DNA of 11,916 nt from Mageeibacillus sp. UBA4314 (GTDB taxonomy: Bacteria; Bacillota; Clostridia; Saccharofermentanales; Saccharofermentanaceae): NCBI GenBank assembly GCA_002394605.1, contig DGUI01000009.1, forward strand, positions 1-11,916, in the 5' to 3' direction. Below, piece after piece: positions 1-7,183 of this stretch. The stretch's first letter is position 1. Each line of letters begins with the position of its first letter. The notes beneath the pieces are model-generated. The model saw only the letters and a program-made list of their open reading frames with translations, made no database searches and was not told where the DNA came from. The position numbers were made by a program, and so were the translations under genes.

Positions 1-115
1 ATACGCCCGATAGTATCAGAAAAAATGGGAATAATAGCTGACAATTAATACGAAAATCGGAAAAAACCGTATCGTTTGCCGTTTTGTCTTAATGCTTCAA
101 AAACCAGTAAAACAA

Positions 116-147
116 CAAGAGGCTGTCTTATCCAAGACAGCCTCTTG
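116..147 (-). terminator. Intrinsic terminator after the exported PLP-enzyme gene
   Basis: A perfect 14-bp inverted repeat (arms 116-129 and 134-147, 4-base loop) sits about 25 bases past the stop codon of the minus-strand gene ending at 173. Read on the minus strand it is followed by a T-rich run (TTGTTGTTTT, about 106-115). On the plus strand no T-run follows, so it should work mainly for the minus-strand gene. Confidence 0.88.
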
Positions 148-172
148 CCATACTGACCAACTTGACTACATC

Positions 173-1726
173 TTAAAAATCCAAAGGAATATCCATGTAC
201 GTCTCGTCGCTGTCATATTCTTCCTTTGCCAACTGCTTTGCCTTCTTTACGAGTTCGAGGAATTCGTCGACCTCAGCTTCAGTATTGTAGATACCGAAGC
301 TTACGCGGACCATTCCGGGAGTCTTGGCTGCATCACAGCCTTCGTAAGTCTTTGCTTCATCATCAGTTACTCCCATCAGCCTCCAGACATAAGGATGCGC
401 ACAGAAGGCACCCCTTCTCGTTGCGGCACCGATATTTGAGAGATGCCTTGCGAGCATCGAAGAATTTGTATCGGTAAAATTGAAAGTAACGACTCCGACC
501 CTGTCACTGATATTATCAGAATCTCCGTAGATAACAACATTATCGATCTTCTTAAGTCCGTCGATCATCCTCTTGACAAGAGCCTGCTCATGCGCAGAAA
601 TGTTATCAAAGCCTACTTCCTGAAGGACATCGATCGCAGTACCCAGACCTACTACACCGGGATAATTGGGAGATCCGGCTTCGTAGAGTTCAGGAGCTTC
701 CTTGAACGATACATCATTGTCTGTAACGATATCAACGATTCCGCCGCCATAGAACTCCGGCATATGCTTGTCCAATACCTCCGTAAGTCCGACGATCGCA
801 CCTCCTCCATAAGGTGAATACATCTTGTGTGCAGAGAACACGAGGAAATCGATATTCTCTTCAGGCGCTGTGCCGAGCATAGAGAAAGCTCTGTGTGCAA
901 CGATCTGGGCTCCGTCAACAATGATCAGGGCGCCGTGCTCATGTGCCATCTTCGCAACGCGGTGCACATCAGTAACATATCCAGTTACATTAGATGCTGC
1001 AGTAACAACTACATACTTGACCTTGTTCTTGGAGAGCTTTTTCTCAAGTTCCTCGTAGATGATACGTCCCTTCTCATCAACTTCAGCGTAGATTGTCTTG
1101 CAGCGCTCACGCCACGGCAGATCGTTTGCATGATGCTCCATGCGTGTTGCAAGAACGATATCCTTCTTGCTCTCGACAAGAGCTGAGGCAAGTTTGTTGA
1201 GACCATCCGTTGTATTGTTGACATAGACGCAGGTGTACTTTTCCGGATCAGCATTTACGAAGTTCAACACCTTTTTCCTAGTATCATCATAGATCTCCGT
1301 AGAGATGTTGGACTTTACTGAATAACCGCGTCCGATAGAACCATATGTCTCAAGCTTGGAATCGACCTCGTCCATTACCGGCTTAAGAGCAGGTGTTGTT
1401 GCAGCATTGTCAAAGTTGACCAGAACCTTTTTGGATCCGTCAGGAAGTTCCACAGGCTCATCGACACCGACCAGATACTGACGGATGTTATCGATCGTAT
1501 ATGATGGCTTTGCATCTGCCTGCTGTGAACTCTCTGATGTCTCAGCACTCTCTGATGTCTCTGCGCTCTCCGATGACTCACTTACCGCGGGAGCACCGGT
1601 GACTTCACTTGATGCGGCCTCACTTGAGACGGCAGATCCTTCAGTTTTTGCACATGCAGCAAACGCAGACAACGTCATTCCGAGACAGAGCGTTGTGCAT
1701 ATGATCTTGTGCATCTTATTATTCAT
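173..1726 (-). CDS. Exported (probable lipoprotein) class V aminotransferase / cysteine desulfurase-like PLP enzyme
   Basis: The 517-residue product starts with a basic N-region, a hydrophobic core and a lipobox-like SAFAAC (Cys25), so a secreted, lipid-anchored protein is predicted. A Ser/Glu/Thr/Ala-rich linker (about residues 28-70) follows, then a full-length fold-type I PLP domain. Visible hallmarks are FDNAATTP near 105, the EHHANDLPW motif near 197-205 typical of SufS/CsdA-type (group II) cysteine desulfurases, the cofactor-binding DGAQ (Asp271), the Schiff-base lysine in SAHK (Lys301), and RRGAFCAHP with Cys442 where desulfurases carry their catalytic cysteine. The RxGxFCAxPY form of that loop also occurs in poorly characterised class V aminotransferases, so the substrate (cysteine, selenocysteine or another amino acid) is open. 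The ATG at 1726 has GGAGG 8 bases upstream. No suf or isc partner is nearby and the gene appears monocistronic. Fold and cofactor use are well supported; the extracytoplasmic location is inferred from the N-terminus. Confidence 0.88.
   Translation of the reverse strand: MNNKMHKIICTTLCLGMTLSAFAACAKTEGSAVSSEAASSEVTGAPAVSESSESAETSESAETSESSQQADAKPSYTIDNIRQYLVGVDEPVELPDGSKKVLVNFDNAATTPALKPVMDEVDSKLETYGSIGRGYSVKSNISTEIYDDTRKKVLNFVNADPEKYTCVYVNNTTDGLNKLASALVESKKDIVLATRMEHHANDLPWRERCKTIYAEVDEKGRIIYEELEKKLSKNKVKYVVVTAASNVTGYVTDVHRVAKMAHEHGALIIVDGAQIVAHRAFSMLGTAPEENIDFLVFSAHKMYSPYGGGAIVGLTEVLDKHMPEFYGGGIVDIVTDNDVSFKEAPELYEAGSPNYPGVVGLGTAIDVLQEVGFDNISAHEQALVKRMIDGLKKIDNVVIYGDSDNISDRVGVVTFNFTDTNSSMLARHLSNIGAATRRGAFCAHPYVWRLMGVTDDEAKTYEGCDAAKTPGMVRVSFGIYNTEAEVDEFLELVKKAKQLAKEEYDSDETYMDIPLDF
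1530..1583 (-). repeat. 18-bp tandem repeat coding the Ser/Glu linker
   Basis: Three degenerate 18-bp units lie head to tail at 1530-1547, 1548-1565 and 1566-1583. The first two differ only in their last three bases and the third is more diverged. On the minus strand they encode the SESAETSESAETSE part of the linker between the lipobox and the PLP domain. Such repeats can vary in copy number by slippage; 18 bp keeps the frame. Confidence 0.8.
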
Positions 1727-1768
1727 GAATAATACCTCCGTTTGCTTTCGCCTTCGAAAGCCCAGACC

Positions 1769-1777
1769 ATTCTACCA
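1769..1777 (-). promoter_or_regulatory. Extended -10 promoter for the exported PLP-enzyme gene
   Basis: On the minus strand the sequence reads TGG then TAGAAT, an extended -10 element about 43 bases upstream of the ATG at 1726. No good -35 box lies at the standard distance; a TTGACT nearby is only 11 bases away from the -10. A small 7-bp hairpin (1744-1761) falls in the resulting leader, between promoter and ribosome binding site. Confidence 0.5.
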
Positions 1778-1864
1778 CACATAACAGTCAAATAGCATTG
1801 ATATACCCACTCGCGACACAATCGTGACCATTCACGCCACGGCTCATATTCAGGACTCCTGCAG

Positions 1865-1873
1865 TGCTACAAT
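1865..1873 (+). promoter_or_regulatory. Extended -10 promoter for the ABC exporter operon
   Basis: TGC followed by TACAAT forms an extended -10 box 29 bases before the start codon at 1903. No convincing -35 hexamer lies 16-18 bases upstream. It is back to back with the promoter of the divergent gene, about 90 bases apart. A short dyad (CGTGA at 1823-1827, TCACG at 1832-1836) between the two promoters could be an operator, but this is weak. Confidence 0.5.
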
Positions 1874-1902
1874 CATGATGAATTCATTTGGGAGGTTGTT
1901 AT

Positions 1903-2670
1903 ATGCATACTTTAGAAGCCAAGAACCTGCGCAAGACATTCGTGATCAGCGAGGCACAAAGGCGCAAGCTCGATCTGACCGAACGCAAGGTCACAGGTGT
2001 TGATGACATAAGCTTTACGGCAAGATCAGGTGAGATATTCGGGCTGTTGGGGCCTAACGGCGCCGGCAAGACTACAACGATGAGAATGCTCGCTACGCTG
2101 ATCAAGCCTGACAAGGGTGATGTTCTTTATGATGGCATAAGCATCAAGGAGGATCCGGTCAAGATCAAGAACAGGTTTGCTTTCCTTACGACTGATCTGC
2201 AGCTCGACAAGAAAGCTACAGCAAATGACATGTTCGAGTATTTCGCGGGGCTCTATCATCTGCCTAAGGAACGATATGATGAGAGGAAGAAGGAACTGTT
2301 CGAGGCTTTCGGGATCGGATCGTATGCCGGTACGAAGATCAGCAAACTGTCACAGGGTATGCGCCAGAAGGTATCTATCGTTATCTCCGTTATCCACGAC
2401 CCGGATTTTATCATCTTCGACGAGCCGACGAACGGGCTTGACATCATCGCATCAAGAGAGGTAAGAGAATTCATCCTGAGGATGAAGGAAGAAGGCAAAT
2501 GCATCATTCTGTCCACTCACCTCTTCGATCTCGTCGAGAAGATCTGTGACCGCGCGGCCATGATCGTACAGGGCAGCATCGTTGTGGAAGATACCCTTCC
2601 CAACCTCATGAACGGCCGTTCACTCGAGGATTCGTTCTACGATATCTATCAGAAATACCAGAAGCAATAA
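1903..2670 (+). CDS. natA: ABC transporter ATP-binding protein, NatA-like
   Basis: This 255-residue ATPase powers the adjacent ABC-2 permease at the inner face of the membrane. All canonical motifs are present: Walker A GPNGAGKT (50-57), signature LSQGM (149-153), Walker B FIIFDE (169-174) followed by the D-loop, and the H-loop histidine (His206) in ILSTHLFD. The overall pattern resembles the NatA/CcmA group of exporter ATPases. I chose the ATG at 1903, not the in-frame TTG at 1888, because GGAGG (1891-1895) sits 7 bases before 1903 and would be translated if the TTG were used. The permease follows 12 bases after the stop. The natA symbol rests on resemblance; Na+ export is not shown, and drug, peptide or lipid export is equally possible. 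Confidence 0.9.
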   Translation: MHTLEAKNLRKTFVISEAQRRKLDLTERKVTGVDDISFTARSGEIFGLLGPNGAGKTTTMRMLATLIKPDKGDVLYDGISIKEDPVKIKNRFAFLTTDLQLDKKATANDMFEYFAGLYHLPKERYDERKKELFEAFGIGSYAGTKISKLSQGMRQKVSIVISVIHDPDFIIFDEPTNGLDIIASREVREFILRMKEEGKCIILSTHLFDLVEKICDRAAMIVQGSIVVEDTLPNLMNGRSLEDSFYDIYQKYQKQ

Positions 2671-2682
2671 GGGAGAGATAAT

Positions 2683-3828
2683 ATGTTCAGAGATACACTT
2701 ACAGTTTATAAGAAAGAAGTCAGATCGATCCTCAAGGATAAGACCGTTCTCTTCATGTGCATCATCCTCCCTTTTCTGGTCATGTTCGGAGAAGGCAAGC
2801 TTATGACGGTGATGAGCGATACAAAAACAGATGAGTCATCAATCAGGGCCTATGCGGTAAATGCACCGGAATACATGAATGATGCTCTGAAGGAGATCGG
2901 CTTTGACGGTGCTCCGGCGGACGTCGATAAGACCATATCAGATATCAAGAACAAAGATGCCGAACTCTTGGTCATCTTTCCGGAAGACTTCACGATCGAA
3001 GTTTCTGAAGGCAAGCCGGTATCAGATATCGAAGTCTATTACAATTCATCTTACAACGAGTCACTGATGGTCAAGGAAATGTTTTATAACTACCTTGATA
3101 CACTCCGTCCGGTCGCATTTACGATCAATGCGGACACGGCAAAGACATACGATCAGGGCGACGAGACATATCAGGGGCGCAACGCCATGGCTAGCATGGT
3201 CCCGGGACTCCTCATCATGACGATCGTATACGGCATTATGGGTCTCGCCAGCAACATAATCGCAGGTGACAAGGAGAGCAATTTCCTTAACACCGTACTG
3301 ATCACGCCCGTAAGCCGCACAAGTGTAGCCCTTGGCAAGGCTTTGGCCGTCATGACCGCTGCACTCATCAGTTCACTGTCATCTTTTGTCGGACTCTCAT
3401 TCCTCATGAACAGCTTCAAGGAGATGATAGGAAGCGATATCATCAACTATGCGATCATGGATTATGTGTTTGTATTCATCACTATCCTGTGTGTTACTTT
3501 CGCGCTGGTCGGATTGATCCTCATCATATCCACGCTCGCCAAGACATCAAGATCTGCACAGACGCTCACGGCGATCCCGGTCATGATCCTGTTTATCGGA
3601 TCATTCCTGACATCGAATTCCGGTTTTGATTCGATTCTTACAAAGCTCGGGTTCTACAATTACGTAATACCGATGTGGAATGCAACATATCTCACCAAGA
3701 ACATCCTCCTCAACGGTTTCACCCCCGTCGAAATGCTCACGGCATGCGGCATCAATCTCGCATTCGGGGCACTTTGTCTGGCATTCATAAGCAGCATGTT
3801 CAACAACGAGAAGATCGTAAACGACTAA
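2683..3828 (+). CDS. natB: ABC-2 type transporter permease, NatB-like
   Basis: The 381-residue protein has the usual ABC-2 exporter layout: a cytoplasmic amphipathic start with basic residues, one membrane helix (about 22-38), a large extracytoplasmic domain (about 40-165), then five more helices (about 172-193, 216-238, 261-284, 294-310 and 350-371). The loop after the second helix, with AGDKESN near 194-200, matches the acidic/basic coupling region that contacts the ATPase in this family. Start ATG 2683 has GGGAG 7 bases upstream, and the gene is cotranscribed with the preceding ATPase. Length and topology fit the NatB/YhgE-like group, but substrate cannot be read from sequence. No regulator gene sits beside the pair. 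It converges on leuB, with only 17 bases between the two stop codons. Confidence 0.88.
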   Translation: MFRDTLTVYKKEVRSILKDKTVLFMCIILPFLVMFGEGKLMTVMSDTKTDESSIRAYAVNAPEYMNDALKEIGFDGAPADVDKTISDIKNKDAELLVIFPEDFTIEVSEGKPVSDIEVYYNSSYNESLMVKEMFYNYLDTLRPVAFTINADTAKTYDQGDETYQGRNAMASMVPGLLIMTIVYGIMGLASNIIAGDKESNFLNTVLITPVSRTSVALGKALAVMTAALISSLSSFVGLSFLMNSFKEMIGSDIINYAIMDYVFVFITILCVTFALVGLILIISTLAKTSRSAQTLTAIPVMILFIGSFLTSNSGFDSILTKLGFYNYVIPMWNATYLTKNILLNGFTPVEMLTACGINLAFGALCLAFISSMFNNEKIVND

Positions 3829-3845
3829 GAGCAATACCGATCAGA

Positions 3846-4952
3846 TCAACCAATGGCCGACAGTACGCTGCCGGTCATTTTATTTGTATCAACGATGATC
3901 TCAGACTCATCACCTGAAGCGATATCAGGGGTTCTGTAACCAGCATCAAGAGTCTTCCTGACGGCCTCCTCTATTAAGTCAGCAGCTTCTGCCTCACCAA
4001 GCCCCCATCGGAGCATCATGGCAGCCGACAATATTGTAGCAAGAGGATTAGCCTTACCTGTACCTGCGATGTCAGGAGCTGAACCATGTATGGGTTCGAA
4101 CATTCCGGGAGTACCGGGTGCCCCCATCGAAGCCGACGGAAGCATGCCTATGGAACCGGTTATCATTCCTGCCTCATCCGACAGGATATCGCCGAACATG
4201 TTGCTCGTGACTATGACATCAAATGATGCAGGTCTTCCAATGAGCTGCATCGCGCAGTTATCGACATACAGGAAATCCAGTGCCACATCAGGGTATGACG
4301 GGGCGATCTCTTTTGCAACGGAACGCCACAATCTGGATGACCTTAGGACATTTGCCTTGTCAACAAGAGTAAGTTTCTTCCTCCTGCCTCTGGCATACTC
4401 GAACGCCTGTGTAACGATGCGCCTGATCTCACCTTCTGAATATGCCTCGGTATCATAAGCGACTTCACCTTTGACAGTTCCGTCAGCAAGGATATCATCA
4501 CTCTTATACGAACCGTTCTCGCCAAAATATATCCCGCCCGTAAGCTCCCTTACTATCAGGATATCAACAGCTCCCGTATCCTTGACGGGAGACGCAGAAG
4601 CAAGCTGAGGGAACAGCAGTGCAGGTCTTAAGTTAGAGTACAGCCCCATACCTGATCTTAGACCCAGGAGCGCCCTCTCAGGACGTATGGAAGGATCTGC
4701 CGTATCCCACTTGGGACCTCCGACTGCACCAAGAAGAACGGCATCAGAAGCCTTGCACGAAGCAAGTGTCTCTTCAGGCAAAGGAAGACCATACTTATCT
4801 ATTGCACAACCGCCTGCAAGGAGCTCATTGAATTCAAAGGAAATCCCGAACTTCTCCCCTGCCTTCAACAGGACTTCAATGGCAGAACCTACGATCTCCG
4901 GACCGATCCCATCGCCTTTGATGACAGCTATCTTATATGAACGTCCACTCAT
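3846..4952 (-). CDS. leuB: 3-isopropylmalate dehydrogenase
   Basis: LeuB oxidatively decarboxylates 3-isopropylmalate to 2-ketoisocaproate with NAD+, the third committed step of leucine synthesis, in the cytoplasm. The 368-residue length is normal for the family. Visible signatures are KGDGIGPEI (12-20), the substrate-binding arginines in LRSGMGLYSNLRP (Arg99, Arg109) and VREL (Arg135), catalytic Tyr142 and Lys199 (in VDKANV), the metal-binding aspartates in YVDN (Asp231) and GDILSDEAG (Asp255, Asp259), and the NAD-binding HGSAPDIAGTGKANP (289-303). The start ATG overlaps the leuD stop as ATGA, with AAGGAG 8 bases upstream inside leuD, so translational coupling is likely. Related tartrate, isocitrate or homoisocitrate dehydrogenases share the fold, but the operon with leuCD settles the role. 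Confidence 0.97.
   Translation of the reverse strand: MSGRSYKIAVIKGDGIGPEIVGSAIEVLLKAGEKFGISFEFNELLAGGCAIDKYGLPLPEETLASCKASDAVLLGAVGGPKWDTADPSIRPERALLGLRSGMGLYSNLRPALLFPQLASASPVKDTGAVDILIVRELTGGIYFGENGSYKSDDILADGTVKGEVAYDTEAYSEGEIRRIVTQAFEYARGRRKKLTLVDKANVLRSSRLWRSVAKEIAPSYPDVALDFLYVDNCAMQLIGRPASFDVIVTSNMFGDILSDEAGMITGSIGMLPSASMGAPGTPGMFEPIHGSAPDIAGTGKANPLATILSAAMMLRWGLGEAEAADLIEEAVRKTLDAGYRTPDIASGDESEIIVDTNKMTGSVLSAIG
3852..3885 (+). terminator. Intrinsic terminator of the ABC exporter operon, embedded in the leuB 3' end
   Basis: In plus-strand RNA, arms 3852-3863 and 3868-3879 pair around a UACG loop with one G-U wobble and one A-C mismatch, and are followed by TTATTTG. It begins 24 bases past the permease stop. 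The same bases encode the last residues of LeuB on the other strand. Read on the minus strand there is no T-run, so it is not a leuB terminator. Confidence 0.68.
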
Positions 4953-5443
4953 GAGCCAAGCTCCTTCCTGGTATACTCTACCAGTCCGCCAGCCTTGATT
5001 ATCTTCTCGATAAACTCAGGGAAAGCTGCCGCCTGATATGTCTCATTCCGGGTTATGTTCGTGATCACGCCGGTATCAAAATCAGCTTCGACCACATCAC
5101 CTGCTTCGATCTTCTCTGACGCCTCAGGGCACTCAAGTATAGGAAGCCCCGTATTGATCGCATTACGGTAGAAGATGCGTGCAAAATCCGAAGCGATAAC
5201 AAGAGAGATCCCGCTTGCCTTGATCGCAACGGGTGCATGCTCCCTTGACGAACCGCACCCGAAATTCTTCCCTGCCACCATGATGTCTCCTGCCTTCACC
5301 ATCCCGGCGAAAGAGGCATCGATATCTTCCATGCAATGCAGCTTCAATATCTCAGGATCTGCAGATGTCAGATGACGCGCAGGAATGATAACGTCAGTAT
5401 CCACGTTATCGCCATATTTGAAAACTTTACCACTGACCTTCAT
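4949..5443 (-). CDS. leuD: 3-isopropylmalate dehydratase small subunit
   Basis: LeuD provides the swivelling small domain of isopropylmalate isomerase and pairs with LeuC. At 164 residues it is the short form of the family rather than the roughly 200-residue enterobacterial form, which agrees with the short LeuC beside it. Motifs are GDNVDTDVIIPARHL (11-25) and GKNFGCGSSREHAP (58-71), whose SSRE segment contacts substrate. The loop that tunes substrate choice in short-type isomerases reads HLTS at residues 24-27. Start ATG 5443 has GGGGG 7 bases upstream, directly abutting the leuC stop; the leuC-leuD gap is 12 bases. Homoaconitase or citraconate hydratase are family alternatives, made unlikely by leuB next door. 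Confidence 0.95.
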   Translation of the reverse strand: MKVSGKVFKYGDNVDTDVIIPARHLTSADPEILKLHCMEDIDASFAGMVKAGDIMVAGKNFGCGSSREHAPVAIKASGISLVIASDFARIFYRNAINTGLPILECPEASEKIEAGDVVEADFDTGVITNITRNETYQAAAFPEFIEKIIKAGGLVEYTRKELGS

Positions 5444-5455
5444 TAGCGATCCCCC

Positions 5456-6733
5456 TTATAACTCGTCCGGCGTTGCAACGCGTCCCATTACGGCAGAAGC
5501 TGCAGCAACGGGAACACCAGCCAGGATAACCTCAGAATCGATGTGTCCCATCCTTCCGACAAAGTTCCTGTTTGTTGTGGATACACATCTCTCACCATCT
5601 GCAAGGACACCCATATGGGCACCGAGACACGGTCCGCAGGTAGGTGTGGATATCACACATCCTGCATCGTCGAAGATCTGGAATAATCCCTCATCCAGAG
5701 CAGTCCTGTATACCTTCTGCGAACCGGGGATGATGATGCATCTGACATCCGGATGGACTTTACGTCCCTTCAGAATGGACGCAGCCATCCTGATATCATC
5801 TATCCTTCCGTTTGTACATGATCCTATCACTACCTGATCGATCTTATCCTTAACCTCATCGGCACGCTTTGTATTGGAAGGCAGATGAGGAAGAGCTACC
5901 GTCAGCGGGACCTCACCGATATCGATCTCTATGACTCTTGAATACTCAGCATCATCGTCAGCAACAAACACTTTATAATCACCGGCATTAAATCTCTCCG
6001 GATTGGTTTTGGCGATGTATTCGACCGTGACCTCATCAACGGGAAAGATGCCGTTCTTGCCGCCGCACTCTATTGCCATATTACATATCGTAAGCCTGTC
6101 GCACATAGACAGTTCATGAACTCCGTCTCCCGTAAACTCCAAAGACTTGTAGAGAGCTCCGTCAACACCGATCTGACCGATAATATGAAGGATGATGTCC
6201 TTGCCTGTAATATATGGTCCCTTGCTTCCGCTTAATACGACCTTGATAGCTTCCGGAACCTTGAACCATGTCTTCCCTCTTGCCATGGCACACGCCAGGT
6301 CAGTGGATCCGATCCCAGTGGAGAACGCACCTACGGCACCATATGTACATGTATGTGAATCAGCTCCTACGACTGTGTCACCGGGAAAGACAATTCCATT
6401 GTCAGGAAGGATAACATGTTCTATGCCTGTCTCTTCTCTTCCAAGCTCATAATAATGGCTGATACCCTGTTCCCTTGCAAAGCACCTCATCGTCTTGCAC
6501 AACTGAGCGGATTTGATGTCCTTGTTCGGTGTGAAATGATCCTGGATAAGACAGATCTTATCATTGTCGTAAACACGGTCCGTTCCAAGCTTCCCGAATA
6601 TGCTGATGGCGGGCGGAGTCGTAACATCATTGCCCAGGACCCGGTCAAGGTCTGCCTCGATGAGCTGTCCTGCAGCAACAGAATCAAGTCCTGCATGTGC
6701 GGCCAAGATCTTTTGTGTGATAGTCATACCCAT
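5456..6733 (-). CDS. leuC: 3-isopropylmalate dehydratase large subunit (short, HacA-like type)
   Basis: LeuC carries the [4Fe-4S] cluster of isopropylmalate isomerase and, with LeuD, converts 2-isopropylmalate to 3-isopropylmalate. The 425-residue length is that of the HacA-like class, shorter than the roughly 466-residue enterobacterial type. Cluster ligands are Cys306 (IGSCTNGR) and Cys366 and Cys369 (PTCGPCLG); VVGADSHTCTYGA (121-133) and the GAFSTGIGSTDLA segment (135-147) are aconitase-family signatures. I chose ATG 6733 over ATG 6727 because GAGG (6742-6745) lies 8 bases before it; the alternative would remove two residues. It is the first gene of leuCDB, about 26 bases from the predicted transcription start. 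No leuA lies in the window. Confidence 0.96.
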   Translation of the reverse strand: MGMTITQKILAAHAGLDSVAAGQLIEADLDRVLGNDVTTPPAISIFGKLGTDRVYDNDKICLIQDHFTPNKDIKSAQLCKTMRCFAREQGISHYYELGREETGIEHVILPDNGIVFPGDTVVGADSHTCTYGAVGAFSTGIGSTDLACAMARGKTWFKVPEAIKVVLSGSKGPYITGKDIILHIIGQIGVDGALYKSLEFTGDGVHELSMCDRLTICNMAIECGGKNGIFPVDEVTVEYIAKTNPERFNAGDYKVFVADDDAEYSRVIEIDIGEVPLTVALPHLPSNTKRADEVKDKIDQVVIGSCTNGRIDDIRMAASILKGRKVHPDVRCIIIPGSQKVYRTALDEGLFQIFDDAGCVISTPTCGPCLGAHMGVLADGERCVSTTNRNFVGRMGHIDSEVILAGVPVAAASAVMGRVATPDEL

Positions 6734-6765
6734 GGCAGATACCTCGCCTCTATCGTTATGTTCTT

Positions 6766-6794
6766 ATTATATTAGTGGGCTCATGTCTTTACAA
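6766..6794 (-). promoter_or_regulatory. Sigma-A type promoter of leuCDB
   Basis: On the minus strand, TTGTAA (6794-6789) is followed after exactly 17 bases by a consensus TATAAT (6771-6766), 32 bases before the leuC ATG. The predicted start near 6759 leaves a leader of about 26 bases, too short for a T-box or leucine-peptide attenuator, so control would have to act at transcription initiation. Confidence 0.72.
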
Positions 6795-6838
6795 TTCGGG
6801 TTTGGCACTTTTTGTTTGCGAATTCTGATAATCTTACG

Positions 6839-6855
6839 GGTCAGAAATTCTGACC
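6839..6855. promoter_or_regulatory. Perfect palindrome with T-N11-A core upstream of the leuC promoter
   Basis: GGTCAGAAATTCTGACC is a dyad with 8-bp arms around a single central base. Its core (6841-6853) fits the T-N11-A form recognised by LysR-type regulators. AATTCTGA recurs at 6821-6828, 25 bases (about 2.5 turns) closer to the promoter. The palindrome also contains the stop codon of the MIF-like gene. No T-run follows on either strand, which argues against a terminator. An operator role is inference. Confidence 0.4.
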
Positions 6856-7182
6856 GTTCCAGCCCCAGTCATTTACCGGGTGGTAAGATACATATACAGC
6901 ATTGCCCGGAATGCCTGCCTCCTCGGACAGGATATCGCAGATCTTACCGGTCAGATCGTTATAATCTGAAGATGCAGCATTACCATAGAGACTGACGGAT
7001 ACATACGCTCCCTGATCAAGCTTTTTGCCACCGAGCCAGAGATCGTAATCATCAGCTATTCCCACCATCAGATAGGTCTCGCTCTTATGGATCGCCGCAA
7101 CCGCCGTTCCCAGTCTTGTCTTAATGCTCTCACGGGTGTTGTCAGACAGATGAGTCGTTATTTTAAGATCAATAAATGGCAT
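6841..7182 (-). CDS. MIF-family (macrophage migration inhibitory factor-like) tautomerase homologue
   Basis: The 113-residue product begins MPFIDLKI, so removal of Met would expose the N-terminal proline that is the catalytic base of the tautomerase superfamily. Length and C-terminal VYVSYHPVNDWGWN (about 96-109) match the MIF pattern VYINYYDMNAANVGWN rather than the shorter 4-oxalocrotonate tautomerases. A lysine in HKSETYLMVG (near residue 33) aligns with MIF Lys32. The MIF CxxC motif is absent, and the Asn97 position is Ser. I chose ATG 7182, not the upstream in-frame start at 7242, because AAGGAGG lies 6 bases before it and the Pro follows directly. It starts 2 bases past the stop of the membrane-protein gene (1-base gap), so coupling is very likely. 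A keto-enol (phenylpyruvate-type) tautomerase activity is plausible; the physiological substrate is unknown. Confidence 0.85.
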   Translation of the reverse strand: MPFIDLKITTHLSDNTRESIKTRLGTAVAAIHKSETYLMVGIADDYDLWLGGKKLDQGAYVSVSLYGNAASSDYNDLTGKICDILSEEAGIPGNAVYVSYHPVNDWGWNGQNF

Positions 7183-7183
7183 A

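Noticed and set aside
1..115. Possible gene or RNA at the left edge
   Set aside because: Only a short A-rich stretch with a tiny CGG/CCG dyad (58-69); no ribosome site or coding frame that stands out.
443..1186. Plus-strand open frames of 119-124 codons opposite the PLP-enzyme gene
   Set aside because: They are antisense to a clear conserved protein and show no recognisable family.
1744..1761. 7-bp hairpin in the leader of the PLP-enzyme gene as a riboswitch or terminator
   Set aside because: Too small, no T-run, no conserved aptamer features; probably incidental.
1888..1902. Upstream in-frame TTG as start of the ABC ATPase
   Set aside because: The GGAGG ribosome site lies inside this stretch and is ideally placed for the ATG at 1903.
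6734..6840. T-box or leucine attenuator upstream of leuC
   Set aside because: No T-box core sequence, no leucine-rich leader peptide and no terminator hairpin; the predicted leader is only about 26 bases.
6839..6855. Palindrome as the terminator of the nadE unit
   Set aside because: No T-run on either strand, and it overlaps the stop codon itself; an operator role fits better.
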